64,000 nt of DNA, from the NCBI GenBank assembly GCA_013298845.1, contig JAAFJN010000011.1, positions 100,683 to 164,682 on the forward strand, in the 5' to 3' direction. Positions 54,201-62,957 of this stretch are shown piece after piece (position 1 is the first letter of the stretch; each line of letters opens with the position of its first letter). A model generated the notes under the pieces. The model was not told the DNA's origin. It searched no databases and was given only the letters and a program-made list of their open reading frames with translations. The position numbers and the translations under genes were made by a program. This DNA comes from Chitinophagales bacterium. Lineage in GTDB: Bacteria > Bacteroidota > Bacteroidia > Chitinophagales > Saprospiraceae.

Positions 54201-54910
54201 GTACCGCCGTGGTCTTGCGAAAACTCACCGGTAGCGGCGCAGGCAAAACGGTAAATTTTTACTTTTACTTTTTCACACAGTTCCAAACCGCGTTCGGTTA
54301 CACCCGGCATTGTAGTGGTGGTAACCCGTGGTGTACCGGCCTCCCGGATTTGGTTGGGTGCCTCGATCATATCCTGCGTGATAAAACCCGGTGTTTTGTA
54401 TTTTTCGGGAAAAGCGCGGTGATCGTACACCATATAATAGGTATCGTGGCCTTTAACGGCGCGCTCCAAGTATTCCATTCCTTTATCCGAACGGCGAATA
54501 GTACCTTTCAAACCCCAATCGGGCGATACCGTAATCCGCAGTTTTTTGGCCGGATCACTCAGGGCATAACCTTCGTAAGAACGAATCAAAGGATATTTGG
54601 CCCACAAGGCTTCGCTAACGAGGCGATACTCGGCCACCGCAAAAGTTTCAAAAGTACCATCGGCTTGTGGCAAAATGATGGTGTAGGGATTTTTGCCAAA
54701 TTGCGCGGGCGCACCGGCCAACTGCGCACGAATACCCTCGTAATCCAGTTGATAAGAAAAATAAGCATCCGGCTCAAATTCCCGAACGGCATTCTCCGGA
54801 ACCGCAATGGATTCGTTGGTGATCTCCTGCCAAAAACCTTTGCTTTTTTGCGCAAAAAGCGAGGTAAAGCAGGTGAAAGCAATAAAACAAAGAAGTAGTT
54901 GCTTGTACAT
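51251..54910 (-). CDS. Reprolysin-like metallopeptidase homologue with P-domain, cadherin-like domain and T9SS type A sorting domain
   Basis: A 1219-residue secreted protein with a signal peptide (KQLLLCFIAFTCFTSLFAQ). A propeptide-like N-terminus is followed by a reprolysin/M12B-like domain (about 200-435). Its zinc site should read H-E-x-x-H-x-x-G-x-x-H but reads Q356-E-I-G-H360-Q-W-T-G-G-H366, so one His ligand and the usual Gly are changed. Next come Ig/Fn3-like domains (about 470-860; for example LRWTPVDDANRYEVQISKS), a proprotein-convertase P-domain (about 880-1010; FHDAFNQLEVRLISPAGTE, NGDWKLWVKD), a cadherin/CSPG-like repeat (about 1015-1120; FTMVTEPARGHVHLDG) and a type A sorting domain (SLAPNPAKSSVNILLG ... 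LASGTYLVTIRT). Surface-anchored; either an inactive protease or one with altered metal binding. Confidence 0.85.
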   Translation of the reverse strand: MYKQLLLCFIAFTCFTSLFAQKSKGFWQEITNESIAVPENAVREFEPDAYFSYQLDYEGIRAQLAGAPAQFGKNPYTIILPQADGTFETFAVAEYRLVSEALWAKYPLIRSYEGYALSDPAKKLRITVSPDWGLKGTIRRSDKGMEYLERAVKGHDTYYMVYDHRAFPEKYKTPGFITQDMIEAPNQIREAGTPRVTTTTMPGVTERGLELCEKVKVKIYRFACAATGEFSQDHGGTTASVLAAMINYVAQLNAIYETDLAIRLILVDNVESILFLDPATDPYTGTTVGEWMSQNPSAMIQTIGFDTYDVGHVFARYQGGNAIGVAGGNCCTDFKGRGCSSANLPYGAYFLSIIGQEIGHQWTGGHTWTYCGDPAQGGLGPGDAPGVACEPGSGSTIMSYAGACGGGTNVQNTADLYYHVCSIVEIRNFVENGIGNTCGSEVEVNNCPPVVTIPYRNGMFLPKSTPFELNGSAVDPDGDPLTFCWEEADTGPLVPPGQAQGNTPLFRTYPPTTATNRVFPRMQSIAQNQNPPFEILPSYTRDLTFCLTARDNRPGGGGVGIDTVEFKVTANAGPFRVTYPNSSNITWRVGEYQDVTWSVANTDVSPVSCQIVNIRLSKDGGLTYPITLATGVPNNGKACVLVPNELGVANRIRVDAADNVFFDISNNSFKIEAATTPGYGICVGDVTQQACLPNNFALTIGSSAWAGFSDPVTYSVAGLPAGAVANFSANPAPAGDDVVLNMDFNNTAEGAYNIQVFSLAGSIADTVVFNVKVVSNDFATFALEAPANGSTVTQLPILRWTPVDDANRYEVQISKSPTFGAGTLVLDRNDILVDSLIGAANLQKATVYYWRVQAANECGNSGWQGPFAFITQSDACNSYSSGELPKNISAGSTNPIEAVIPVTGGTISDVNVKNLKMFHDAFNQLEVRLISPAGTERILFKQRCGFSSITMDAGFDDGAAITVFPCPPNTGEAIKPSQALSAFNGQTANGDWKLWVKDNEVGSGGSITSIDLEVCSAVLVNAPLLVNNNIMALLPGTNAVITNSLLRAEDADNTADQLVFTMVTEPARGHVHLDGWGILKTGDTFRQTDIDNGLVRFYDYGFSTVTDAFRFAVTDGSGGLATGTFIISALVGTQTPSLAAAFSLAPNPAKSSVNILLGNGLTSDATVVLSDITGKTLRNVVIPAGTPQRQLDIRQLASGTYLVTIRTQDGIATKKLIVE

Positions 54911-55006
54911 AAAATATTAAATTAGCATGTTTGAAAACAAAGGTAAAACGATTCAATCGGGTGATCCGGGATTTTTACAATAATGACGCACTTTTTCAAT
55001 TAATAC

Positions 55007-55088
55007 TGAGCATCGCCGGGTTTTGTGCATCAGTTTGGGGGGATTGTCCAGCATTTTTAGGCACAAAACCCGCCGTGTCGAAGTATAA
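55007..55088 (+). repeat. 82-bp imperfect palindromic element, copy 2
   Basis: Starts TGAGCATCGC and ends GTCGAAGTATAA; inner arms GGGTTTTGTGC (about 55018) and GCACAAAACCC (about 55061) are perfectly complementary. Same length and orientation as the copy at 24599-24680. It lies upstream of the rhamnosidase promoter rather than in the transcript. Confidence 0.6.
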
Positions 55089-55112
55089 TTTTTCCAACGT
55101 CACGCCGTGTGC

Positions 55113-55120
55113 TATATTTG
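55113..55120 (+). promoter_or_regulatory. Putative -7 promoter element of the rhamnosidase gene
   Basis: TATATTTG matches TAnnTTTG exactly and lies 47 bases upstream of the ATG at 55168. Confidence 0.5.
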
Positions 55121-55167
55121 ACCCGAACTGCATTACAGCGACTTTTCACATCTTTTAAAAAAATACC

Positions 55168-58155
55168 ATGCGCACCTTGTATTTAACCCTGTTCCTTTCT
55201 TGTTGCTCCCTAATGGCGTTTGCGCAAATTTCGGTGACGCACCTACGGCTGGAAAACCTCGAAAATCCCGTCGGACTGGACGTAAATATACCACGCTTCT
55301 CGTGGCATTTATTATCCGATAGACGAAACACCGCGCAATCGCATTACGAAATCCGGGTTTCGCAAGACGAAAGTTTTAAAAAAGTACTTTGGACTTCGGG
55401 CAAAAACATGTCCAACCAATCCATTCTGGTGCCCTACAATGGCCCCGCGCTGCAATCGAACACCCGTTATTATTGGCAAGTGCGCGCCTGGGACCAAAAC
55501 GAAGGAGTCTCCGCGTGGTCATCTGTTGCATGGTGGCACACTGGATTGTTAAAAAATGTTGGTTGGAGCGCCAACTGGATCTCCCCGGCGAATCGTTTGG
55601 GCCAAACTAGCCCCTACCTGCGCACCGATTTTACGGCAAAAAAGAAAATTAAAAACGCCACCGTTTTTGTGTCGGCCCACGGCTTGTACGAATTGTACCT
55701 CAACGGGCAACGCGTCGGGCAGGACCTGCTTACGCCCGGCTGGACCGCTTACCAGAAACGGCTGCAATACCAATGTTACGACGTGACCAGTCTTGTACAG
55801 TCGGGCGCCAATACCGTGGGGACCATTTTGGGCAACGGCTGGTACTTGGGGGAATTGGGCTGGCAAAACCACCGCCATATTTACGGCAAAGAACTGGCGC
55901 TCATTGCCCAATTGGACATTACCTACGCCGATGGCAGTACCCAACGCGTACAAACCGACGGCTCCTGGACCAGTGCCGACGGCGCGGTGCGGTTTTCGGA
56001 AATATACGACGGCGAACAGGTGGACTATCGCCTCGAACCCACGGGCTGGCACACGCCCGGTTTTAACGCCAGCGCCTGGAAACCCGTAAAAACGCAGGAT
56101 TTCCCCAAAGACGTGCTCGTGGCCACGTACAACGAACCCATTCGCGCGCAGGAAACTTTTGTACCAAAAGCCGATTTCACCGCCCCAAATGGCCAAAAAA
56201 CGCTCGATTTTGGCCAAAACCTCGTGGGAACCGTTCAGGTAAAAGCCAAAGGCAGCGCGGGTGCCCGCATCGTTTTGCGGTACGCGGAAGTGCTGGAACC
56301 CCGCACCGGAAACCCCTATTTCGACAACCTCCGACACGCCGCCTCCAGCGATACTTTTTACCTGTCGGGCAATGGCACCGAAACATGCGCCGCACGGTTT
56401 ACCTTCCACGGATTCCGATACGCCACGTACGAACTGACCGGAAATTTTGCCCAAAAACCCGAATTCACAGCCATTGCCTGGTATTCCAATATGCCCCAAA
56501 CCGGTACTTTTGAATGCGCGCACCCGCTCATTAACCAGTTGCAACACAATATTCAATGGGGGCAACGCGGCAATTTCCTTGATGTGCCCACCGATTGCCC
56601 GCAACGCGACGAACGCATGGGCTGGACCGGCGATGCGCAGGTATTTGCCAATACTGCCCTGTACAATTTTGACGCGCACAACTTTTTTGCCAAATGGCTC
56701 AAAGACGTGGCCGCCGACCAACGCCCCGACGGTAAAGTGCCGTTTGTGGTGCCCAATGTACTGGATATCAACTCCGGCGGCAGCACCGGTTGGGCCGATG
56801 TGGCGACCATTATACCCTGGAATACCTACGTGGCCACGGCCGATAAACGCATCCTCGAAGAACAATACGAAAGTATGAAAGCCTGGGTGGGCTACATGGA
56901 AACCAACAGCAAAAACCACCTTTGGAACACCGGTTTCCACTTCGGGGACTGGCTGTTTTACGACGTGGATGACGACCGCGACGGCCGTTCGGCAATTACG
57001 GATAAATATTATATCGCCCAATGCTTTTTTGCTTATTCCGTCCAGTTAACCCTAAAAACGGCGCAAATTCTGAATAAAACCGCCGATATTGAACGGTATT
57101 CGGGGCTATTGAAAAACGTAAAAGCGGCTTTTCTCAACGAATACATTACGCCCAACGGCCGCCCCATTTCCAGCACCCAAACGGCCTATACCCTCGCCTT
57201 GCAGTTCGATATGCTGCCCGAAGCCCAACGCGCCAACGCCGCTAAAGCCTTGGTGGACAATATTCGTTCGTACGGCAACCACCTCACCACGGGTTTTTTG
57301 GGCACACCTTATTTGTGCCACGTGTTGAGCCGTTTTGGGTACGAAGAAGTGGCCTACGACCTGTTGTTCCAGGAAACGTACCCCTCGTGGTTGTACCCCG
57401 TAAAAATGGGCGCTACCACCATTTGGGAACGCTGGGACGGCATAAAACCCGACAGCAGTTTCCAAAGTATCACCATGAACTCGTTTAACCACTACGCTTA
57501 CGGAGCCATCGGTGACTGGATGTACCGGAACATTGCCGGTATCCAAAGTGTGGCCGACCGCCCGGGGTACAAACACGTGAATATTGCGCCGCGCCCCTGC
57601 GAAAACCTGGCCTACGCCAAAGGCAGTTTGATGAGTCCCCACGGCCTGATTCGCTCCGACTGGCAAATAATGGGCGACACCCTGCTTTTGGAGGTTGAAA
57701 TTCCGGTAAATACCACAGCAACCGTGGAAATTCCGACCCGCGACGTTCGGTCGGTGCGCGAAAACGGCCAACTGCTCACCGAAGTAAAAGACATTACAGC
57801 GCCCATTGATGTATCGCAACCCAACCTGGTTCGGGTGAAATTGGGATCGGGCAAATGGTCGTTTCGGGCACAGGCACCGGTTATTCTCCCGCCCCCGCAC
57901 CTGCGCGAGTTCACCGGTAAATTCAGCACCGGCGGCTGGTCGGGCCGCAGCGAATTTAAAATTAAAGAAGGCCAATTACATTTAATCAACAACCTCGGAA
58001 CCACGGTATTGGTGAAAGACCGCGCGCAAAAAGACGGCTTCGCCGGGCCTAATGGTTTAAAAGTGTACTTTACGCGCTTCGAAAATGGTACAATCAACGG
58101 GGTGGAATTATCTAAACCGGACGGAGGAAATACGCTGCGCGGCAAAAAAAATTGA
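55168..58155 (+). CDS. GH78 alpha-L-rhamnosidase
   Basis: A 995-residue secreted glycoside hydrolase with signal peptide (LYLTLFLSCCSLMAFAQ). It releases terminal alpha-L-rhamnose from glycans or plant glycosides. Domain order: N-terminal Fn3-like (HLRLENLENPVGLDVNIPRFSW, YEIRVSQDESF), a beta-sandwich with LYLNGQRVGQDLLTPGWTAYQKR, a concanavalin-like domain (LDFGQNLVGTVQV), and the catalytic (alpha/alpha)6 barrel with PTDCPQRDERMGWTGDAQ, in which Glu482 follows Asp481 and is the expected general acid, then TTIWERWDG and a C-terminal beta domain. A further about 70 residues (FTGKFSTGGWSGRSEFKIKEG) form a small extra tail. No T9SS sorting domain is seen, so it is probably periplasmic. No other polysaccharide-utilisation (SusC/SusD) genes are adjacent. 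Confidence 0.92.
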   Translation: MRTLYLTLFLSCCSLMAFAQISVTHLRLENLENPVGLDVNIPRFSWHLLSDRRNTAQSHYEIRVSQDESFKKVLWTSGKNMSNQSILVPYNGPALQSNTRYYWQVRAWDQNEGVSAWSSVAWWHTGLLKNVGWSANWISPANRLGQTSPYLRTDFTAKKKIKNATVFVSAHGLYELYLNGQRVGQDLLTPGWTAYQKRLQYQCYDVTSLVQSGANTVGTILGNGWYLGELGWQNHRHIYGKELALIAQLDITYADGSTQRVQTDGSWTSADGAVRFSEIYDGEQVDYRLEPTGWHTPGFNASAWKPVKTQDFPKDVLVATYNEPIRAQETFVPKADFTAPNGQKTLDFGQNLVGTVQVKAKGSAGARIVLRYAEVLEPRTGNPYFDNLRHAASSDTFYLSGNGTETCAARFTFHGFRYATYELTGNFAQKPEFTAIAWYSNMPQTGTFECAHPLINQLQHNIQWGQRGNFLDVPTDCPQRDERMGWTGDAQVFANTALYNFDAHNFFAKWLKDVAADQRPDGKVPFVVPNVLDINSGGSTGWADVATIIPWNTYVATADKRILEEQYESMKAWVGYMETNSKNHLWNTGFHFGDWLFYDVDDDRDGRSAITDKYYIAQCFFAYSVQLTLKTAQILNKTADIERYSGLLKNVKAAFLNEYITPNGRPISSTQTAYTLALQFDMLPEAQRANAAKALVDNIRSYGNHLTTGFLGTPYLCHVLSRFGYEEVAYDLLFQETYPSWLYPVKMGATTIWERWDGIKPDSSFQSITMNSFNHYAYGAIGDWMYRNIAGIQSVADRPGYKHVNIAPRPCENLAYAKGSLMSPHGLIRSDWQIMGDTLLLEVEIPVNTTATVEIPTRDVRSVRENGQLLTEVKDITAPIDVSQPNLVRVKLGSGKWSFRAQAPVILPPPHLREFTGKFSTGGWSGRSEFKIKEGQLHLINNLGTTVLVKDRAQKDGFAGPNGLKVYFTRFENGTINGVELSKPDGGNTLRGKKN

Positions 58156-58177
58156 CCAAATAGTTATTGGCCTGTTT

Positions 58178-58185
58178 TATATTTG
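58178..58185 (+). promoter_or_regulatory. Putative -7 promoter element of the choice-of-anchor B gene
   Basis: TATATTTG matches TAnnTTTG exactly, 77 bases before the ATG at 58263; TTG at 58152-58154 is a possible -33 element at 23-base spacing. Confidence 0.4.
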
Positions 58186-58262
58186 TCACAATATTTGTTC
58201 ACCAGCATTACACAAACCGTTATCCTGTGTTTGTACTGTGCACTAACTACCTCGTTTTTTGT

Positions 58263-60401
58263 ATGAAATTCTTAATTACAGCCTTTTTTGCCAGTCTTTT
58301 GATGGGCAGCCTTTTTGCGCAAAACACCAATGTCACCCTGCGTTCCAAAACCGTGTACAGCGGTCAGGTATTGTCCAATATTTGGGGATATGCCGCCGCC
58401 GGTAAAGAATACGCCCTGATCGGCGGACGCAACGGCCTCATTATCACCGACGTTACCAACCCGGCGGCTCCGGTGCAAATCACCCAAATTAGCGGCCCGG
58501 CCAGCGATTGGCGGGAAATTAAAACCTATCAGAACTTTGCGTACGTGGCTACCGAAGGCGGCGGCGGCTTGCAAATTGTTAATCTGGCTAACCTGCCCGG
58601 TTCCAACCTGACGGTTACCAATTACACCGGCGGCGGCACGACCCCGGCGGTACTCAACACCATTCACGCGTTGCAGGTAGACGAAGCCAAAGGGTATTTG
58701 TACCTGTACGGCACCAACTTAGTCAGTGGAAAAGCATTGGTATTCGACCTGAATATTAACCCGGCGGCTCCCGTCTATAAAGGTTATTTTAACGGCGTCG
58801 GGTACGCCCACGATGGTTACGTCAACAACGATACCATGTACGTTGGGCATATCAACAACGGTTTGGTATCTATTGTGGATATGACGGTCAAAACCGGTAC
58901 CAACAACCAAATCGGGGTGCCGCTGTGTACACCGTTCAACACGCCGCTGAATTTTTCGCACAATACCTGGCGGTACGGCAATACGTTGTTTACCACCGAT
59001 GAAAAACCCAATTCGGTCTTGGCCGCCTACGACATCAGTGATTTGTCGGATATCCGGTTGCTCGACCAAATTCAAAGTAATCCGGGTACTAATTCCATTG
59101 TACACAACACGTATATCCGCAACGGTTACGCCATTACCTCGTGGTACGTGGATGGCATGACGATTGTGGACGTAAGTCGCCCCGACAATTTGGTTCAGGT
59201 GGGTAATTACGACACGTATACGAATACCCTCACCGGTTTTAATGGCGCGTGGGGCGTGTACCCATTTTTGCCATCGGGCAATATTTTGGTGTCCAATATC
59301 AACGGAACCGGCAGCACGAGTGGCGAAATGTTCGTCCTTACGCCCACGTTCCAACGGGGTTGTTACATCGAAGGCAACATTACCGATGCCGTAACGGGCA
59401 ATCCCGTCCCCGGTGCCAAGGCCGAACTGGTTTCTACCACCACCACCAATAACTCCAATACCCTGGGCGTGTACAAAATGGGACAATTACAAAATGGCAC
59501 TTACACTTTGCGGGTCACCAAGGCCGGTTACAGTACCCACACCCAAAACATTACCATTTCCAACGGGGTTGTTACCAACGTTAACGTGGCCCTAAACCCG
59601 GTGGGATGCACTTACATGACCATCAATAGCCAAAATTTTGACGCGTCGTGGGGAATTTGGACCGATGGCGGCACCGATTGCGCACGCATCAGCAATGCCA
59701 CTTATGCCAGTTCGGGCACGTACAGCATTCAATTGCGGGACAATACCACGACGTCGCTGATGACCACGAGTTCGATCAATTGCACCGCCTATTCCGAAAT
59801 CAAAGTGAATTTTTCGTTCGTTTCGGTGAGTTTTGACGGCTCCGCCGAAGATTTATGGTTACAAATGTCCACCAATGGCGGCTCTACGTATACCACCGTT
59901 GCCGATTTTGACAATAGCATTGATTTCACCAATAACGTGCGCAAAAACGTTACGGTGACCATTCCGGGACCGTTTACAGCTACTACCCGTTTCCGGCTCC
60001 GCGCCGATGCATCCGCCGATGACGATGTGGTGTACATTGACGATGTGGTGATTACCGGTTGTTTTACTGGTTTCACCGGTGGTGGCAACAACGAAAGCCT
60101 CGGCAGCAACAACGACACACCCGCCCAACAATTGAACGACGGCGACCTGGAAAACTTCAGAAGTGGCCCCAATCCGGCTTCGGATGCGTATACCATGCAG
60201 TTTTTAGCCCCGGCGGATACGCGGGTAACGTACCTCGTCACCGATATTTCGGGTAAATTAATGTTGCAAAATCAACTTATTTGCAGTGAAGGATTAAACG
60301 AAATCAACCTGAATGTGCAACATTTACAACCGGGTACGTACATCGTGCACGTGCGCACCGACCGCACGGGTTTGAGTAAAAAATTGATCATTACCCGGTA
60401 A
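58263..60401 (+). CDS. Choice-of-anchor B family protein with T9SS type A sorting domain
   Basis: A 712-residue secreted protein from the ATG at 58263 (signal KFLITAFFASLLMGSLFAQ); the longer reading to 58167 lacks a sensible signal. Residues about 20-370 are a LVIVD-type beta-propeller, the choice-of-anchor B domain: WGYAAAGKEYALIGGRNGLIITDV, DWREIKTYQNFAYVATEG, GLQIVNLANL, GYAHDGYVNNDTMYVGHINNGLVSIVD. Then comes a CarboxypepD_reg-like sandwich (about 375-455; GNITDAVTGNPVPGAKAELV), a jelly-roll/MAM-like domain (about 465-600; FDASWGIWTDGG, TTRFRLRADASADDDVVYIDDV), and a type A sorting domain (SGPNPASDAYTM ... LQPGTYIVHVRTD). Surface-attached; ligand unknown. A strong terminator follows. Confidence 0.87.
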   Translation: MKFLITAFFASLLMGSLFAQNTNVTLRSKTVYSGQVLSNIWGYAAAGKEYALIGGRNGLIITDVTNPAAPVQITQISGPASDWREIKTYQNFAYVATEGGGGLQIVNLANLPGSNLTVTNYTGGGTTPAVLNTIHALQVDEAKGYLYLYGTNLVSGKALVFDLNINPAAPVYKGYFNGVGYAHDGYVNNDTMYVGHINNGLVSIVDMTVKTGTNNQIGVPLCTPFNTPLNFSHNTWRYGNTLFTTDEKPNSVLAAYDISDLSDIRLLDQIQSNPGTNSIVHNTYIRNGYAITSWYVDGMTIVDVSRPDNLVQVGNYDTYTNTLTGFNGAWGVYPFLPSGNILVSNINGTGSTSGEMFVLTPTFQRGCYIEGNITDAVTGNPVPGAKAELVSTTTTNNSNTLGVYKMGQLQNGTYTLRVTKAGYSTHTQNITISNGVVTNVNVALNPVGCTYMTINSQNFDASWGIWTDGGTDCARISNATYASSGTYSIQLRDNTTTSLMTTSSINCTAYSEIKVNFSFVSVSFDGSAEDLWLQMSTNGGSTYTTVADFDNSIDFTNNVRKNVTVTIPGPFTATTRFRLRADASADDDVVYIDDVVITGCFTGFTGGGNNESLGSNNDTPAQQLNDGDLENFRSGPNPASDAYTMQFLAPADTRVTYLVTDISGKLMLQNQLICSEGLNEINLNVQHLQPGTYIVHVRTDRTGLSKKLIITR

Positions 60402-60448
60402 AACTGCGCAAAAGCATTTGACCTTTTTTTAATAAAAATGTCATTTAA

Positions 60449-60480
60449 GCCACTGAACCCGTCGTTCAGTGGCTTTTTTT
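60449..60480 (+). terminator. Rho-independent terminator of the choice-of-anchor B gene
   Basis: GCCACTGAAC and GTTCAGTGGC form a perfect 10-bp stem with a five-base loop, followed by seven T. Confidence 0.9.
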
Positions 60481-60582
60481 ATTTGTTTACCAAAAAATAA
60501 AAGTAATACTATCATTTGAAATACTAAAACTACTTTTTGGCATGATTCTTGAAATTTGTAAAAGACAGTTTATCACATTTCA

Positions 60583-61938
60583 ATGACTAAAACAATGCAA
60601 AAAACATTCACGTTAAAAATTGCCGCCTTTGTACTACTCATGCTCAGCCTGGGGCTTATTCAAGGTTGCCGGGAGGTAGAAACACCCGAACCAACGCCCA
60701 CGGGTACCGATTTTAGCCAATACGATGCCTCATTAGCCAAAGACTGGATGGACGCAGCCTATAACACGGTAAAACGCCAGGGATGGTTTGCCCTGGATGC
60801 TTCCCGCCTTTATGCGTACACTGCCATTACCATGCACGAATCTATGGTACATGGTATGCCCAATGGCCGCTCTTTGGTGGGACAGTTGAACGGTTTAGAC
60901 CAATTACCCACGCCGGAAGCGGGCAAACCCCTCGATTACGGGATTGTTATCTGCCACGCTACGCCCAGGGTGATTAAGTCCATTGTTGGAACAATGGCCG
61001 AAGATGCCCGCATTCGGCTCGATGAAGTTGCCAACCGCCAGGAAGCGCAAATGATTAACCAATTTGGCCTTTCGCGCCAGGTGGTAGAGGACTCTAAAGC
61101 CTACGCCGACCAACTGGCCGATGCGATTTTGGCTTGGGCGGCTACCGACAACCGCGCGGGTTTGGAAAACCTGCCCTATTACCCCAGCACCAGCCAGCCT
61201 TGGTATTACAAGCCTACTAACGCGGGTGCACCTTGGTTTATGCAGCCATTTTGGTGGACGCAGCGTTCGTTTGTTATCGAAAGTGTGCAGGTATGCGAAC
61301 CAGAGCCTCCATTTGCGTACAGCGAAGACCCCAACAGCCTGTATTACAAAGATGTAGAAGAGGTTTATTTGGCTTCTTTTGACCAACAAAAAGTAGATAT
61401 TGGTCGTTTTTGGGCCAATAACCCCAGCGTTTCCGGCACCCCGGCGGGTTCTTGGTTGGGTATCGCGTCGCAGTTAGTTGACCAGTTTGACCTTGATTTG
61501 GCGACGACTTTGCGGATGTATACCTTGTTAGGTGTTGGTACCCGCGATGTATTTTTGGCCTGCTGGTACAACAAATACAAGTACAACCTTCAACGCCCGG
61601 CGACGTATATTCGCGAAGTAATGGGGCACCCCGACTGGAGTTCGCCCGTGCCTACACCGCCTTACCCGGATTACACGTCCGGCACCTCCAGTAACGCGGG
61701 TGTGTCTTCGGAGATATTAACCCGTTTGTTCGGCGTGCGTCCGTTTGCGGATGCACAGCACAGCGACAAAGGTTTTGGCAACCGGGCATTTGCGTCATTC
61801 AAAGAAGCCGGTATTGAGGCGTATCACTCGCGCATCTTCGGGGGCGTACACATGCGCCGCGCGTGCGAACTGGGTTTTCTCCAGGGCGAGTGCATTGGTA
61901 AAGGTATTTTTGAGACCTTACAATTTACCCGGAATTAA
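60583..61938 (+). CDS. Vanadium-dependent haloperoxidase/PAP2-superfamily lipoprotein homologue
   Basis: A 451-residue protein with lipoprotein signal (FVLLMLSLGLIQGC), so envelope-bound. The fold matches vanadium haloperoxidases: LYAYTAITMHESMVHG early, then the anion-binding motifs K-x6-R-P (KYKYNLQRPATYIRE, near 343-351), the P-S-G-H-like site reading YTSGTSSNAG (near 376-385), and S-R-x5-H in SRIFGGVHMRRA (near 423-434). The His of the S-G-H motif, which acts as acid-base in haloperoxidases, is Thr here, so halide oxidation may be lost or changed; phosphate ligand residues are otherwise kept. A GTSSN loop is unusual for the family. The stop overlaps the convergent dioxygenase stop by four bases. 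Confidence 0.8.
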   Translation: MTKTMQKTFTLKIAAFVLLMLSLGLIQGCREVETPEPTPTGTDFSQYDASLAKDWMDAAYNTVKRQGWFALDASRLYAYTAITMHESMVHGMPNGRSLVGQLNGLDQLPTPEAGKPLDYGIVICHATPRVIKSIVGTMAEDARIRLDEVANRQEAQMINQFGLSRQVVEDSKAYADQLADAILAWAATDNRAGLENLPYYPSTSQPWYYKPTNAGAPWFMQPFWWTQRSFVIESVQVCEPEPPFAYSEDPNSLYYKDVEEVYLASFDQQKVDIGRFWANNPSVSGTPAGSWLGIASQLVDQFDLDLATTLRMYTLLGVGTRDVFLACWYNKYKYNLQRPATYIREVMGHPDWSSPVPTPPYPDYTSGTSSNAGVSSEILTRLFGVRPFADAQHSDKGFGNRAFASFKEAGIEAYHSRIFGGVHMRRACELGFLQGECIGKGIFETLQFTRN

Positions 61939-62834
61939 CCAATTTTCACCGACGTCATGGTTAACGACCCGGCCACGGCTCTGTCGTTAAAAATGGCAAG
62001 TTCCTCTTTGTCGTCCTGTAAACCCAAGGCATACATTAATGGATAATAGTGATCGGGGGTAGGAATGGCCAGCAAGGCGTCTTTGTGCAATTTTTGGTAA
62101 TTAATTAAATCGGTATGGTTGCGATTGGTGATTTTTTGGTGAAAGATTTCTTTCATTTCCAAAGCCCAATCGTAACCATATTCTTTGTTAAAATCGAAGG
62201 ATTCGCCTTCTTTTTTGGGGCCAAACCCGATCATACCGAGGTTGTGCACCATATTTCCGCTGCCCATAATGAGCACGCCTTTTTTGCGAAGATCCGACAA
62301 TTGTTTGGCCAAATCGTAGTGGTATTGGGCTGGTTTATTGTAATCAATACTGAGTTGCAAAACGGGAATATCGGCGTTGGGGAACATTTGGCAAATAACG
62401 CTCCAGGAGCCGTGATCGAGTCCCCAATCGTGATCGAGGGCGACGTCGGTGGTTTTGATGAGGGTTTTGGTTTCTTTAGCCAATTCGGGATTGCCCGGCG
62501 CGGGGTATTTTACGTCAAAAAGCGCTTTGGGAAATCCGCCAAAATCATGAATCGTTTTCGGGTGGTTCATGGCCGTAATTTTGGTACCGTTGGTCAGCCA
62601 ATGGGCCGAAATACAAATTACCGCTTTGGGCGGGGTCAGCGTTGCCGCGAGGGTTTTCCAGTAGGCCGTAAATTCGTTATTTTCGATGGCATTCATGGGG
62701 CTGCCGTGGCCCATAAATAAAACGGGTTGCTTTATATCTTCTTCTTTCAATACTTGTTGTACCCGCTCCAAAGAAGCAATTTTGGCCACTGCCGCCGTAC
62801 CCAAAATGGAGTAAATGAATTCTTTTCTCTTCAT
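61935..62834 (-). CDS. ygiD: LigB-family extradiol dioxygenase, YgiD/4,5-DOPA dioxygenase-like
   Basis: A 299-residue protein from the ATG at 62834. It has a short hydrophobic, twin-residue-like start (KRKEFIYSILGTAAVAKI) that may be a signal or anchor, unlike cytoplasmic YgiD. Family motifs: PVLFMGHGSPMNAIE (metal His and Ser, near 40-54), AVICISAHWLTNG (near 72-84), GLDHGSWSVICQMFP (His near 146), VLIMGSGNMVHNLG (near 191), and TPDHYYPLMYALG (near 263). These give a complete His set for a non-haem iron or zinc site. It would open an ortho-dihydroxyphenyl ring such as DOPA; the true substrate is unknown. Convergent with the haloperoxidase homologue, sharing the stop region. Confidence 0.85.
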   Translation of the reverse strand: MKRKEFIYSILGTAAVAKIASLERVQQVLKEEDIKQPVLFMGHGSPMNAIENNEFTAYWKTLAATLTPPKAVICISAHWLTNGTKITAMNHPKTIHDFGGFPKALFDVKYPAPGNPELAKETKTLIKTTDVALDHDWGLDHGSWSVICQMFPNADIPVLQLSIDYNKPAQYHYDLAKQLSDLRKKGVLIMGSGNMVHNLGMIGFGPKKEGESFDFNKEYGYDWALEMKEIFHQKITNRNHTDLINYQKLHKDALLAIPTPDHYYPLMYALGLQDDKEELAIFNDRAVAGSLTMTSVKIG

Positions 62835-62924
62835 GATGTGCAATTTGATGGACAAATGTAATTCGTTTTTTGCAAACGTTCTGGCAACATCCTTGCTGAA
62901 ATGGTAAAAAATAAAACTTAAACC

Positions 62925-62957
62925 AAAAAAATAGCCACCTAACTTTTTAGGTGGCTA
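62925..62957 (-). terminator. Rho-independent terminator of the cohesin-like T9SS gene
   Basis: TAGCCACCTAA (62932-62942) pairs with TTAGGTGGCTA (62947-62957) across a four-base loop. On the minus strand it is followed by seven T (62925-62931). The 306-base gap 62835-63140 contains no gene beside it; its remainder is A+T-rich. Confidence 0.75.

Noticed and set aside
55549..57021. 490-codon open frame on the minus strand opposite the rhamnosidase gene
   Set aside because: Shadow of a high-G+C coding region; the GH78 reading has signal peptide, domains and catalytic residues.
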